This document shows, one piece after another, positions 23,601 through 38,200 of a stretch of 64,000 nt of DNA. The notes under the pieces are model-generated. The model saw nothing but the letters and a program-made list of their open reading frames with translations, ran no database searches and was not told the DNA's origin. How positions within the stretch are numbered: the first letter of the stretch is position 1; each line of letters begins with the position of its first letter. The position numbers were made by a program, and so were the translations under genes. The DNA comes from Cricetomys ansorgei. Its lineage: Eukaryota > Chordata > Mammalia > Rodentia > Nesomyidae. The DNA is taken from assembly GCA_026225945.1 (NCBI GenBank), contig JAMJFZ010001258.1, forward strand, positions 7,850,001 to 7,914,000, read 5' to 3'.

Positions 23601-26240
23601 TGCACTGGCCTTGTCAGAATTGTCTCTCTTGCCTCTCTCTGCCCATGCAGATAGTCCTGGCCCCCTGGCATGGCAGAAGACAGGTAGGAAGCCATCATGA
23701 GGCTCTGCCTTACCAGTAACTAGTGGATTCTAGGGCTAACTTGATGCAGGCAGATCATCAGGTATGTGAGTGTCCACCTTGGACATGTTACTAAAATGCT
23801 CCAGAGATGGTTCTGGAAGGATGGACTCCTGTCCTCTCCAAGATTCTGGTTAGCAAGAGAAGAAACAAATATACAAAGTGACTTTTTTTCTTTGCCATAG
23901 AGGTATCTATATATTTTTCCAGCCTTTATTTTGTACAAGGTACTACCTCAGCAGTTGTGCCTCACGCCAGCAGGGGAATTGTTTTCTGCTTTCAGGATCA
24001 AACAGTTCAGTAGTGGGGTTAAGATGTCCTTGTGTATGGGGCTGGAGAGATGGCTCAGCGGTTAAGAACAGTTGCTGATCTTCCAGCAGATTTGAGTTTG
24101 ATTCTTAGCACCCTTGTTAGGAGGCTCACAGCTGCCTGTAACTCTAGTTCTAGGTTATCTGATACCCTCCTCTTGCCTCTGCAGGTGCCCTCATGCATGT
24201 GTGCATGAGCACCACAGGTGCCCTCGTGCATGTGTGCATGAGCACCACAGGTGCCCTCGTGCATGTGTGCATGAGCACCACAGGTGCTCTCGTGCAGTGT
24301 GCATGAGCACCACAGGTGCCCTCGTGCAGTGTGCATGAGCACCACAGACACACACGTTGGAAAGAAGGTGTGCACACATGTATCTGAGTTGAAAGCAGAA
24401 TGTGGCAACTGCTGTGAAGAAAACTTGTTCTGTGCAGTGGGAGATGGTGGAGGATGATGACGGGGATTTGTGAGGCAGGAGGGCAGTTGAACTAGAACTT
24501 GAAGGTTGATACTGTGTGGGTGATGGCAGTGGGGCTGGAGAAGGGCAGGGCTTCCAGGTAGGAGGGTTGATAGGAGCAGCAAGCTTCTTAGAAATAGTTT
24601 GATCAGTTTCCCTGGCGATGTCTTATGGACGTAAAAGACACCAGCGGGAGATAAGGCTGGGTTTTAGAACTGTTCAGTCGCAGGTGGCAGAGACACCGTG
24701 GACAAGAAAGATGTGGTGTGAGAGTTCAGAAGCAGCAAGTTCTGGCTCTCGGGGCCGCCTTTTGGAGTTGTGCTGGAGAGGAGTGCAGCAGACTGTGAGG
24801 AGCAGTGGGGGAGGGGCAGGCTCTTGCTCTTCATCTTTTTTCCTGGGCCACCAGGGCAGGTGACAGGGCAGGTGGTCAACTCAGCCACTCCATGTGCTTT
24901 CGTTGCCTGTGTCTTCCTTGCAAGGTAATAGACTGAGCTAGCGCCTCCATGGGGGATCCAGGGTCCCAAGTCGGAATGTGATGCTGTAAACCCCTTGGGC
25001 TCCCCCTGGTGCTCCCCTCCCCAGCATCATGTGGAACAAGTGAGCGATCGGGTCTACCATGGGGAGCAGGTGGCAAGGGAAGGAGTCCCGGAAGATGGCT
25101 GCCCTGGCCGACCCCTCTACTGTGGTATTTAGAAGTCACCACACCGTGTTCTGAGGTGCTCTTTTTCTTGTCAGATGTTTTACAGGCACATATTTTGTGG
25201 TCTAAACAGTGAAGTGAGCTGTAGTGAAAGCACACACAGAGCTGGCCACCATAGTAATTTAGAATGTGCAGTGTTGTGATGTTAGCATGCACACATTGTT
25301 ACACAGCAGATTTTAGAGTTTTTTGTTTCCCCTTCCTCCCTGGTCCTTTAGTCCACATCACACTTCGGTTCCAAGAGTTTAATTGCTCAGACGATTGGTA
25401 TAACCAGAATCATGTGCTTGCCATTCATGACCAGACTGCTCTACTTGACAGTGTCCTCATAGTCCAGTCATATCTGGGAGCCTACAGGTGTGGGGTGACC
25501 CCCCCCACCCACCTTGTTCTCACCTCACTCTTTCCCTTTCCCATTTCCTCTCCATCCTTTCTTGCCTTAACACGTGTACTTTGTTTTTGAACTTTCCCTC
25601 CAGGGCAGCCTGGTGCCTCAGAGCCTGGCTCAGGCTGTGTGCACCGCCCTGTGTCTGTGTGCTGGGTTGCTGTTCCTTCAGTCCAGCCTGAGGCTGCACG
25701 CTGTACTATCTGTATGTTCATGGGTAGAGAACATTCTCTAGTTTATCTTGATGTTCCTTGTTCTGGGTGCTGTTTGTGAGAAGCTTTCCTTCCTTTATCA
25801 CAAAGCTGTTTTTTTTTTTTCTGCGCCTATTGACCCTAAATGCTTTCGCCTCTGACATTAGATGTGGTCTAACACACCCTTTGGGATCGACAGGGAGGCT
25901 GGCCAAAGAACAGGGCTGGTGCAGGTTCACTCAGCCCTTCAGCTCTTCTAATGAGCCTGTAGTATCTGTGCTGAAGGCTTTTCCCTCAGTGAGAAAGCTG
26001 AGGTTCCAACTCCAGGAAACTGAGTTATTTAGCAGCATCCTGAAAACAAATCAGGCTTGCTCAGTGCTGGTCATTAGATGTAGAAGTTGCTGTCTAGACT
26101 TTATATATTTACATTCCTTTTCTTTTTAAATTGAGACCAGGTCTCACTACACAGCCTTGGCTAGCCTGGAACTCACTATGTAGTGCAGTCTGGCCTTGAA
26201 TTCATTTTTAATTATTTTTAAGTGTAAGTGTGTGTGTGCA

Positions 26241-26281
<41 letters not shown>

Positions 26282-29200
26282 TGTATGGATGAGAATGCAG
26301 GTACCTACTGACCACAGGTATCAGATTCCCTGGAGGTCAAGTTAGAAGCGGTTGTGGATGTGACCTGCCCAATGCGGTGCTGGGATTTGAACTCAGGACC
26401 TATGCAAGAAGCAGCAAGCACTTTTAACTGGGAGCCCAGGGTGCGGCTTCATGCCTGGCCGCACTCCTCTGCTCTATGTCCTTCTGTCCCAGCCCTCTGC
26501 TGCTGCCCCTTTTCATCTTTCACTGGCTGTTTTTGTAACTTAGCTGTCTGTCATGAATTTGTAGGGGAAACTGAGCTTTGTTTGTTTGCCTTTTCTGCCT
26601 GCTAAGGGCTGATACTGGACAAATTCAGAGGTAGGCAGCTGCCATGTGGGCCTGAGAACTGTCTTGAATCAAATGCTCAGATGCCAGATTTGCCCCTTAA
26701 CAGTTTTCTTGGTTGTTAGACTCTGAGTCTCAGCTTACCTACAGAAAAGGGACAGTGACACGAGTTAGGGCTGCTGTCCGCAAATGTGTAAAGCAGTCTG
26801 CCCCTTAGATCTCATTGTATGAGCTGCTTCTATGCTTGTTATTATCCCCGTTATAGAAGCAAGTGCCCTTAGAGATATGCCACAGCTGGAGACGTGGACA
26901 AAAACAGAAAGTTCCAGATGCTGCAGGCAAGGGTTCAGCCAATGCTGTCCAGGAGAAATGTGTAACTTTAAATCTTTAGCCACACTATAATAAGATAGTA
27001 AAATACTTAATAAATTATTATTTACTCAGTGTATCAGAAGAACTGTCATTTTCATATCCCAGTATAAAGAGTATAGGTTACGTCTTATAGGAACCACTCA
27101 AATATGGTAGTTTATAAAACACCTCAATTTGAGTATACAGTTTCAAGACTTTGATCTGTATTTACCTTTCATTAAATTCATAGTTGACAAAGTAGCCTCA
27201 CCTACCCAAGTTCTTCTAAGCATTCCTAAAGGGTTTCTTATAACTGAATCTTGAATATCTGTTTTAAAATTACGTTGTAATTGGTTAAAATGAAATGAAA
27301 TTAAATACTTTAATTTTAGGTCTTATTAGCTACTTTCAAGTGCTCAGTAGCCACATGTGGCCAGAAGCTACTGTTGTTCACGGTGTAAGTTTGTGTAAGT
27401 ATGGAATGTTCCCAGGTGAGAGAGACTTAAGGTAGCAGGATTAAGGACAGCTTAGGGAAGAAGTGCATTTAATTGGACTTTGAGTTAATATTTAGATGCC
27501 TGGAGAGAGGTAGAGAGGGAAAGAGTGAGAGGGAGGAAGAGCGAGACAGAGACATTCTTGAAAAACATACCACAGGCGAATTTAGGTCAAGGCCTTCTGT
27601 CAGTCATTCACTCCTGTTAAAGCCTTGACCCTCATAGTCTGAAGCTTTGCTTTTTGGCGTCGCTCTTATAGCCCAGGCTAGCCTCAGGCCTGGTGTCGTA
27701 GTGGAGCATGACTTCGAACGCCTGATCCTTGCCTGATGGTATTAACAGTGTCTACCGTGTCTGGCTTACTCGAGGGTTTTGTTAGCAGGAACAAGAAAGT
27801 CACATGACTAGTAGGGGCCTTGTTGAGTATGAGGAGGAAGAGGAAGACACAGAATTGGGAAACCTGTTGATAGGCCAAGGTGAGGATCCCAGAGTCTGGT
27901 TAAAGAGAGTCTCAGATTGAGCATGGCCTTAGAGAACAAAGACCGGGAGGAGAGACAACAAGGCTAGGCTTGAAGCTGGACCCTGCAGCAGGGGGCAGAG
28001 ATCTGTCCATGGGGATTATGATGGCACCAGCAGAATGAGTTCTTCCTTCCCTTTCAGTTCCTGTGCAGGGCACTGCATAGTTGGGGTAACTCCATTAAGT
28101 GGGGCTCTGGGTCCTTGGCAGGCCTCTGAGAACAGGGCAGAAGGGTTGCCTTGTGCGTGACTTTCTCAGCATTAGAGAGGCTCTGTTCTCTGTGACTCTT
28201 GATCCGAATTGTTTCATTTCAGCCTGATTCAAGGTTGGTGGAATTCCTCCCAGGGGTGGAGGAGGAGGGCGTTGGAGAAGTGAAGGGGAATCTTGAATTC
28301 TGTCCTTTGTGTACTTTCCAAAATATAAATACACCCACACACTGTTCCCTACTAGAGATGAAACAGACGAACCCCAAATGCACGGTTATGCAAGGGCTTG
28401 GCACTTTTGTGGTCAGCCTCTCTCTGTCTTCTGTCAATTTGAGGGGTTCTTTTAAATCCAAGAACGAGGCCCAGGGGAACCTTTACAGTGGTGATCTGGA
28501 TGTGTTTGTGTACTGTCTCAGGCAGACACTTGGGGTTCTTGGGCATCTCTGGCTCCAAGCCAGGACAGTCATGGATGAGGCCAGAGCTGTGGCTGCATCT
28601 TATTTCAGAAATCCAGATTCCTCATCCTCATCTGAAAGGCCCCAAATTCTGCTGCTTGGCTTGGCTTAGTCAAAGGGTCACATTTTGTCAGGGTGAATCT
28701 GCTAATGTAAGTCTTCGGTAGTGTGTGATTCTCCTGGAAGACATGAATCAGGTTTTCCTAAACTCTTTGTGTTTTTCTCCATGGCTCCCGAAGTCAGCCT
28801 CTTGTTTTGTTTCTTAAGGAAACTTAATCTTGGGACGGAGTAATGATTTTACCCACTAGTTCATTAGAGCCAGATCCAGGGACCTGGTGCTGTGAAGCCT
28901 TGAGGCTGGACCCTGTAGTACGGAGTTCCTGGTTGATGGGGGACTTGACCAGGGCTCCTCTGTCTCTGCTCCCCACCGTTCCAGCTAGCAGAGGGGAAAG
29001 GGTATGGAGAGAACATACGTATTTTTAACTCTTGACCCAGCCATCCCTTTCCATCATGTGACTTACCTAGTGGCAGTGGGTCCTGGGAAATGCAGTCCTA
29101 GCTGGGCAGCCACTGTCCAGTAACCCATCTACACTGAAGCAGGAGTGTTAGTCTTTGGGTAGCTATACATTTCCTCACATGTGTTGACTGTTCCATTTGG

Positions 29201-32200
29201 GGAGAAGTGCCAGGCATGGGCATTATTTACTTTAGTGTTGAGTGTAGGTCAGGATCTTACACTCCTTCACAATCCATATGTGCTGTTTCCTATAAACAGA
29301 CACCCAACCATTCAGTTTCAGTTCTGTTGAGACCATAATGTGTTTGAAGTTTGTTCCAGACACGTGGCTCCTAGGCGTGGAGGTCAGGGAAGGTTTGATG
29401 CGCCCCAGCGTGGGCTCTAACAGCTTTATTCTTGCTGGTCTTTGCATTCGACATTGGTTGTCCTTGCCCTGTTCCGTGTACACGTGGCCATGTGACAGCT
29501 CAGCACCAGTTCCCACCCTGCCTTCAACCTTCGTGTTTCTCTAGAACGTGCAGGGCAGAGTGTGAGCCTTTCAGGGTGATGTTTGGGGCTCTGACCATGT
29601 CTTGACTGTTTCCAGAATCCTCTGTCGCTGACCCTGTTGTCTGGCCGGTTGGCGGGCAGCCCCAGACTTTTGTCGCTGGCTTCTGGCCTTCTTGAGCCTT
29701 TCCCTCCCTCTGGATTGTCCTCGCACTCCCCTCCCTGTCCCTGGTGGCCCAGGCTGAACTCTGAGTATGGCTTGATGGATTCAAGGCAGATCTAAGCAAT
29801 CTGGAACTGGGCAGGCTTTGTTTTGTGTGTCTGGCATATGCCTGTCTGCTGTGGCTGGCCAGATTCTCTACTCGGAGAAGCCTGGTTGGGTTTCTGAGTC
29901 TGGCTCACTGCTGATGCAGAGGGGCAAGTGCTGAACCTTGGTAATGCTGAGCGTCAGCTCATACCTAACCTTTTAGAATGGGCACAACCTTCTCCCCATT
30001 TCACAGACAAGCAAGTTGAGCCCAAGGTTTATCCAGCTAGTAGGGAAGGACCTGACTTGTGTGAGCCTCAGATTTGTTTTTGCATCCATAACTGGGGGAG
30101 CTGGTTGCTTCTAGACCTGCTGGGTGTTAGAATTGGAAGAAATTAATTCAGTCATGAGCAACAGGTAGGAATGGAGCCAGATGCCCCAGCCAGTGTTATT
30201 CCTCACCATCACCCAAGAGTCGCAGACCTCAGAGCTGGAGCGGGTGGGGAAGTGGCGTGCTGGGAGCTGGAGCTGGGTGTGAGGGATGGCTAAAGTGCTT
30301 TCTGTAGCTTGTAGCTGTGTTTTATTACGTTGTTGAGTTAGGTAGAGTTGAGGGGTTCTCACGAACACATGTGTTCCCTGAAATCCTGCAGGTGTCACGT
30401 GGCCTGCAGCCCAGGCGGGAATGAGGGTTAGAAACAGCTGCTCTCTGTAGAAGGCTCTCCTTGTCCTGCCTGCCTGCCTGCCTGGCCTCCTGCCTGTGCT
30501 GCAAGTGGCTGAGTTTGAGCCTCAGCTGTAATGTGTCCCTCCAACTCCTCCCCTGCTCCTGTCACTGCCATGACAGGTCGCTTCCCCTCACAGCTCTGAA
30601 GTGTTCCCTAAGGAACTAGATGCTGCGTCTGTACATTGTCCAGGGACCAGGTGGCTGTGTTGACTGAGTAGATCAGGTGGTCCCGCTGAAGATGACATTC
30701 AACTTGAAATGTACTGATGAGAAGGTGCTGGTGGGGGTCAGGGTTGCGTGTGGGGATCCCAGAAGATACAGGGCCCAATCAGGTGCTAACTTGGGGACTG
30801 GGCTAGGATTTGCATTTGATTTTAAGCATGACAGGCAGCCATTAGAGAGTTTGAAGGAGAGTGGTTGAGATGTGTTAATACTCAAATGTCTGTGTTTGAA
30901 ACTCACTTTGAGTATGCATGGAGTGCGGGTTTAGCACAGTGGTGAGGCTTGGCCCAGGTCCCCTTATGAGAAGTGCAGAGAGTGGGATGTTCAGAGGAAA
31001 AGCCAGCAGCCGTGTCTGCTTCATTGTGCCTTTTTTCTTAGCCTGCTCTGGGAAGAACTTCCCTGGGCTTTGCCAGTTTCATGACTGGGAAGAGCACAGG
31101 CTGGGACTCTGTCTGGCCTGCTTGGCCTTCAGTGTGGAGGTAAGGCTGCTGCCAGCCCCACCGGTGATGTCTTTCTGGCTTGTTGACCACTTAGGTCACG
31201 TCTGGTTCTTGTCCCAGGCCTTGTCTGGGTCCCGGGCTAGACGTGTTCATCTGCTGGAGAACTTTGTGGGGGCCGGATGAATCCTGTGGTCTCCTGTCCG
31301 CCCCCAGGCTTGTCCACAGTGGTGGGGCCACATGGGAGACTTGTGTCTCTAAGAGAGATCTGGATCACTAGCACTGCCTTGTCAGGGCAGCCTCCCTCTG
31401 TCGCAGGTAGAAGGGCCATATCCAGGGAGCCATGTTGCCAGTTGATAGCATCCCCAGCATCCCCGCTGAGAGGGGGAGTTGTTTTGTTAACTTGGTTGTT
31501 ATGGTTCCTCAGACACTTGCTCAGGAAGATGGGTTAGCAATCTCTCATGTGTACACACATTGCTTCCAGGCTTCCGTTGAGGCTAACACATTCCTTGACA
31601 GTCCCGGGAGAGAGGGAGAGAGGTGTTGCATTTATCTCCCCAGCTCCTTTCTCCTTGACATTTTTTGTTTTGAGGCAGGGTTTTATTAAGGTGCTCCAGC
31701 TGGCCTTGCACTTGCTCTGTAGTCCAAGCAGGCCTTGAACTTAAGATCTTTTTGCCTTGGCCTCCTGAGAAGCTGATATAGGCCTGTGCCACTAGGCCTG
31801 GTGCTCCCCTTCCTGCCTCTTTTAAAGTCTTGTACCCGTTAGTCCCTAGGTTCATAAACAAGGATTCTGCCATTCATAAATGACTCCAGTGGCCATTTCT
31901 TTATACCTCTGTAGGTCTAGTGAACCGTCTTTATATTTTGTGTGCTCTGGGGCTTGGGCAGTGGGACTAACACACTTTAGAGGTGAGGAACTGAGCTGAG
32001 TGAGTGCTGGATCTTGCTGTGGACTGCAGAGAGAGAGACTGAGGGTCAGGTGGGCCGTAGATGCCTAGGCTGAGGGTTAGGTGTGGTCTTCAGCTCCTCT
32101 TGCTTCATGTGTCCCAGCTGGTCCTGTATCTCCCTGTGGGTCCCTGATGATGGTTGCAGCGGCTTTGGCAAGAGGCGTAGATCTCAGGCACAGCAGGAGT

Positions 32201-35200
32201 GTAACATGGGTACTTTCCCCCTCAGTTGCATCGACTGTCTCCAAATGCCTTGGGCCCAGGTCAGCAGCCTCACTCCCTTCCCTGACTGACTGACTGACTG
32301 ACTGACTGAATTCCTTCCTTCCTCCCTCCCTCCCTCCCTTCCTTCTTTCTTTCCCTTCCATCTTGCCATGTAGCCATGGCTGACGATTCTCCTCAGCCTT
32401 CATTGTTGATGTTGCCAACTGTGTGCTCCCGCACCTAACCTGGTTTACCTTGCTGAGTCCTTTGTCTTGGAAAAATCTGTTGATAGTAGGAGACTCAGGT
32501 CTGGATACAAGTGGAGCTGTTAGCTTGACAGTGGGCAGGATACTTACATGTTTTCTCTCTGAACCTTAGTGTATTAGTTAATTGTCTTGCTGCAAAAAAT
32601 ATCTGGCAGAAGCTACTGAGGGAAGGGAGAGCTTGAAGGTACACTCCATCATGGCAGGGAAGGTGTGGCCAGAGGAGCATGAGGCAGCTGGGAGGCTGAG
32701 AGCGAGGGCTGCTGGCGCTCAGCTTACTTTCTCCTTTTTATTCAGTCCCGGACTCCAGCCTGTGTTAGGTAATGGTACTGCCCACAGTTAGAGTGGGCCT
32801 TCCTACCTCAGTTAACCTAACCTCGATAACCCTGTGAGGGTAGTGCCTCCTACCTTAATTAACCTAATCTTAATAGTTTCTCACACACATGCCCAGAAGT
32901 TTGTCTCCTAGGTGATTCTAGATCTTAGCTGGTTGACGGTATTAACCATCACACCCAAGTTTTCTTGCTTGCTTTTGATCTTAGAGTCCTGAGGAGGAGA
33001 GATACTGTATGGTAGAAGGTCGCCTGGCATAAGGCTTCCAAGTTGATGTTCTGGGGCTCACTGCTCAGGTTGACATCTCGCCTTTGCTATTTACTTCATG
33101 CAGGTTACATGAACTCTGCTGCTCCATGGTTGTTTCTCACACCCCGTGTCTCCCCGCCATCCACCTGGAGACCCTCTTTCCCACACAGAGCAGTGGGATT
33201 CTCAATGGGAAGGGCCTGGTTTTGCTGGAGCCCCCTGGATTGGAGGAATTGCTTCCTCTGATTGCCTGACAGGAAGGGACTGGCCTGTGTGGGAGACTGA
33301 CGCCACATGGAGAGGACACAAACAGTTCAGAAAGAAGCTAATGTCTAAAGAGACTTGAAACAGAAATGCAGCTCCACTTTTCAGAAAAATAACAGATGTC
33401 CAAATGTCAGAGGCAAGGGAGGGAGAGAGCTATCAGTGTTTGTGAGATCTCGCTGAGGAAAGTGGGGGTTTTGAGCCGTTTCTCGGCACCTGCTTAGTTC
33501 TCCAAGTGGGGCTGTAGAACTAACGGGCATTAACTCTCATAGCCTTTAATTGGAGATGTCCACAGTGTGCTAACTTTTTGTTGTTGCTTTGCTTTCTTGA
33601 GGCAGAATCTTGCTGTGTAGCCCAGGGAGGCATCAAACTTGAGATACCTTTGCCTCATTACTGGGATTGCAGGTGTCTGCTACCATGCCTGGCTGAAGTT
33701 TAGTTAGCTTTTCTGCCTGTATCTTCGGCTCCATGAGTGAAAGTACCAGGAACCCTCCAACCTTTATAGTGGCCACAGCTTTGGCACAGGGCATGGACAA
33801 CTGAGGTTCGGCTATTGCTTTGTTTTCCAGAGTGAGTACATCGCTCCCTGTGACTGTCGGAGGGCCTTTGTCTCTGGATTCGATGGCTCTGCAGGTGAGT
33901 CACTACAGTGTCTGTTTTACTTTGTCTTTTTGTTCCCCTCCCAAAGTAACTGAATTGTGCTACAGCCTATGCTATAGAACCAAAGATAAAATGCAAACTG
34001 GACCTTCCCCTGCAGGGTGGTGTGGGTGCCGATTTTCCTGGCTCAGTGAGTGTCACCTTTAGCCACCGTCTGTTCTTTTCTATGTCTTTGCTGTTTCAAA
34101 CAGCAAAACAACCTCCCATGAGAAAGAATAGATATGAGCCTTGTATGGCTTATGACACACACACAGAAAGCAGTAGTAATTAAACTGAACACGGCTATCT
34201 AGTGAGCGCCGCAAACAGGAACTGGAACCTTAACAGCTTACCAGTTCTCCTGTTAGCTTACCGGTCCTGTGAAGCTGTCTAAGTCCTGGACCTTTGGATT
34301 CTGTGTTTCCAGTGGAGTAGATAACAGTGGAGAATGCTGGGATCCCTTGGTGTTGTGCCCTAACTTTTCCAACCTGTTACACCTTGACCTTTTGGGTGGT
34401 TTCCCCTTGGGCTCCCATCCCTTGAGCAAGCTAGATGAGGTGGGAGCCCTCTCTACTGTGGTTCACCTCTGCTGCCTTTGGTTTAAGTGCTTGTGTTGGT
34501 TGGCACATTTGGGTTTTTTTTGGCTATCACCTCTGCTGAAAGCCCCAGTATCTGCCAGGCCTGTGAGAACTGAGGGCAAACAGAGGTGGGAGTCAGGGAC
34601 TCCCTGCTGGTGTTTGCTGAGTCACTCTGGACATGTACGTCAGCTTGCCTGCTTCTCGGGGAGTGAAGCAGCTCTTTGAGGGTGTGTAGTGGGGCAGAAG
34701 AACCCTTCCCACCCTATCTTGTTGGTTATGAGGTTTGGCACACAATCTTCTGTTCCAGCCTTAACTCAGGCTGCTCATGCACAGAGACCAGCTTCCTGGT
34801 TCAAGGCCTCAGGCCTGCTTCCCGTAGAGCCTGACCCACAGCTCCCATGGCATCATTCTCTTACCTGGGGGCTTCCTTGGAGTTTGGGACCCTTGGCCCA
34901 CCGAGAGCAGGTGCTCCTCACTGCTCTGGCCTGTCTACTCCCGTTTTTTGTACAGATTCTCTCAGTGGTGGTCAGAAATCTTTCTCTTTTCTCGCTTCTT
35001 TGCTCTAGGCACAGCCATCATCACGGAAGAGCATGCGGCCATGTGGACCGACGGGCGCTATTTTCTCCAAGCTGCCAAGCAGATGGACAACAACTGGACT
35101 CTCATGAAGATGGGTGGGTAGAGGCATAGACCAGCCCACCTTATGTAACGGATCTGGTCTGGACAGGGCTGGTGGAATACTTCAGGGATCTAGGATCTTC

Positions 35201-38200
35201 ATGTTTGCCTGACATCTTGGGTCCTTTGAGAAGCCAAGGAGAAACAGAAAGTGGTATGCCTCTGTGGACCATTGCACACTCACTTTTGGAAGATCCCAGG
35301 TTCAAATAGTCCGAGGTTCATTTTGCTGGGAGAAAACTGAGTTTGGGTCCCCAGGCTCAAGCTGTCAGGCCTGGTAGCACTGTGGGGTCAGAACAGTAGA
35401 TGCATGAGTCCCACTGCCTGTTAAAGGAAGAATTTGTCAGCTCATGGCATGGGGCGGATCCTGTTTGCTGTCTACCTTTCCTCGGGTGTGCCACCGTGTA
35501 GGGAGGTTCTGGAGGGCTTTCACTGCCCGTGAGTGACTCAGCCCCTGGGTTTTGCCAAAGATCTGTCTGCTAGGAAACAGTGTGACTTCATCCTACAGAA
35601 GTTATACTAAGAGATCCAAGAAAAACTTGGTTAATAAAGTGGCTTATTTAGTGGCTTGTTAAAGAAAAAAGGAAAGAATCAAATAGCAAAATAAAGCTTC
35701 ATGCCAGCCTGTAGTTTTGGGAACTGGGAGTCATGAGCTTCATAAACCTCTGAGCTTCCTGTCTGAGTCAGCAGAGAAAACAGAATGCACGAGCTTTTAT
35801 TCTAAATAGACATAGACATTCTAAATAGTGCCAGATGTTAATTGTTTAGCAAAAATCTCATCGTCTTTAAAAGCTATATCCCAAAGATACTGCCCTGATT
35901 AAGGAAAAACTGGCCTATAGAAGTGATCCTCCTTCTTTTTGGAGGCTGTTCAGTACCTTGTCATAGTCTTGTAGAAGTAAGCTGTCCACTGTGTGGTTGG
36001 CAGTCCCAGGGCTGCAGTAGGCTCCTGTAGACCCCTTTTGGAATCCTCAGATTTCTTTGTAGCTAAGACTGAGGCTTAGCCCTCTATTCAGAGGCTGACT
36101 GCAGGCTAGGGGCTTTGCCCTGTGATCTTGGCCTTGTAGGTGAAGGGAAGGCGCTTAGCAGTGCTGTCCCCTAGGTCTGAAGGACACACCGACTCAGGAG
36201 GACTGGCTGGTGAGTGTGCTCCCAGAAGGATCCAGGGTTGGCGTGGACCCGCTCATCATTCCCACAGGTGAGTGACTTGGTCCCTTGCAGCCTTGAGACA
36301 CCTCTGTATCCTCCTTGTTTGCTGTCGGGATCTGGGGCTTTCGGGGCACAAAACAACATCGAGTAGTGATGTCACGATCGAGGTGCAGCGAAGGAAGAGG
36401 TTTCTAAGATAGAGCAGGGAAGGCCATGGTGGTGAAGCTCTTCATCCACAGGCCTGGCACCGAGAAATGCCTCTCAGAAGGGCCTGGCCAAGGCCCTGCT
36501 ATCTGCCTCAGATGGAAGAGGTGTTTGGTTCATGGGTGGCCATGTGTTTTTCTTCAGATTACTGGAAGAAGATGGCCAAGGTACTGCGAAGTGCTGGTCA
36601 CCACCTCGTGCCTGTGAAGGAGAACCTTGTTGATAAAATCTGGACAGACCGGCCGGAGCGCCCCTGCAAGCCCCTCCTTACGCTGGGCCTGGATTATACA
36701 GGTCAGAGCCATAACTGTGGCCCTGGGACCCCTGGCTAGCCAACCCATCCTGTCAGAAGTCATATTGAAGACCCTGTTATCACAGAGTTGGTAGATCACA
36801 TTGTGTGCAGCCTTGTCTGCAGCACAGGCCGGACCGTGACCACAGGATTGTATCTCACCTGGTGGAGAGGGCCATTTGACAAGGCAGGGGCTTTACACCT
36901 TCCACTTTTGCTACCTGCTTGACACTTACTTTGGCTTAGTCTGTTTTTGCAGAGCTCCTCTGGGCAGCTTTGTGGGCGCTGGTGGGAAGGCTAAAGCTTT
37001 TCCCTGGCTGCTGATTGCCCCTCTTCTGGGTCTGGTCCTGGAAGCAGCGTCTAGAGACCCTAGATCCATTTCCTCATGTTGGCATTTGTAGAGCTCCCCT
37101 CCAGGCCTCACCTCCGCCTTGTGCCTCATGCTGTGAAAGTTTAGCTGCGACTGTCTCCTTGGCCTGTGAGGGTGGGTGACAAAAGTGTGGATTAATGAGG
37201 ACAGCGGAGGGTACAGGGAGAAGACTGGAGGCAGGGCTGCAGGGGAGGAGCCTTGCTGTTGGAACAGGGAGGAGGATGGAGGGTGTCTGGAATGTAGGCA
37301 GATTGCCAGAGGGGTCCTGGGAAGAAAGTACTGCAGTTCAGACTCTGGGCCAAGGTTTGAACAGCATTCCTGGGCTAGTCTTCAAAGCAGTCCTGGGCTG
37401 TGGGCAGGCTGTGGGCAGCCCAGGCTTGCTCTCCTGTGTGACACCCTCATTGGCGGGTGTGGTTTGTTGGGGAGGACGAGTACAGCGAGTGGCCCTGGGT
37501 AGCTTAATATTTTCCATCAGCGTGGTTGAAATTGTTTTTAACTGAAACAGAACCTCTGACCTATTGCTACAGGAGAAGAGATCTCAGATATTGCTGCCAG
37601 AGTTTCTGTTTTGCAAATAGTTCCATGCCTGCTAGGAAGGTCATTTCTAGGTGCTAGTATACCACATAGGTGTGTCTCCTGTGTTCGTAGGTAGTAGTGG
37701 TAAGCTAAGTTACAGATGCTACTGTGGTGAGGCGATTTCCTCCGGAGCCACATTGCATTCTGGGGAGCAGTAGGGAGGCCTTGGCTGTGTCTGACAGGGC
37801 AAGTGTGATTTGGAAGTGGTATTCACAGTGAGTCAGGCTGCAGGGGACTCTCTGGGCTCATGGTCTCATGGCCCGAGAATGTAATGTGAGTTTCATGAGT
37901 GAGGTCTCCGCCAGAGACTGTGTTCATATAGCTCAATTTGCTCAGTCACACCAGCCTTGATGTAGTCGAATACTCATCAGCACTTGCTGGTCTACCTGTA
38001 AGTGTTGTCTTGTAGATGGCAAGTCCACAGCACACAGGGACTGGGGCTCTATTCAGATGCACTGAGGTACATTCAGATGCAGGACCCCTGACAAGTCTAG
38101 ATGCATCATAGGCGTTTGAGGGGTAAACATTTTCCTGGAGAGGCAGTCAGGGTTCATGACAGTCAGGTGACTGCAGTCATCCTCTGTAAGGGTTGGGCCT

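Larger units (their letters stand above)
23298..33830 (+). other. Xpnpep1 intron 3
   Basis: 10.5 kb, the largest intron. Named repeats are listed separately. 23298-24037, 24350-26125, 26440-26935, 27405-29930, 30100-30680, 30905-31665, 31805-32280, 32355-32570 and 32960-33585 hold nothing I can name beyond short simple repeats, for example (CCTG)n at 30462-30483. Confidence 0.9.

Noticed and set aside
24183..24345. Regular repeats that might suggest a CRISPR array
   Set aside because: Units are contiguous with no unique spacers, and the genome is a mammal.
24055..24582. 175-codon minus-strand open frame with a repeated His-Ala-Cys motif
   Set aside because: The motif is the 33-bp minisatellite read through; the rest is B2 and unique intron sequence.
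34269..35129. Two long plus-strand open frames in intron 4
   Set aside because: The second overlaps exon 5 in the wrong phase; the first lies in plain intron sequence with no domain.
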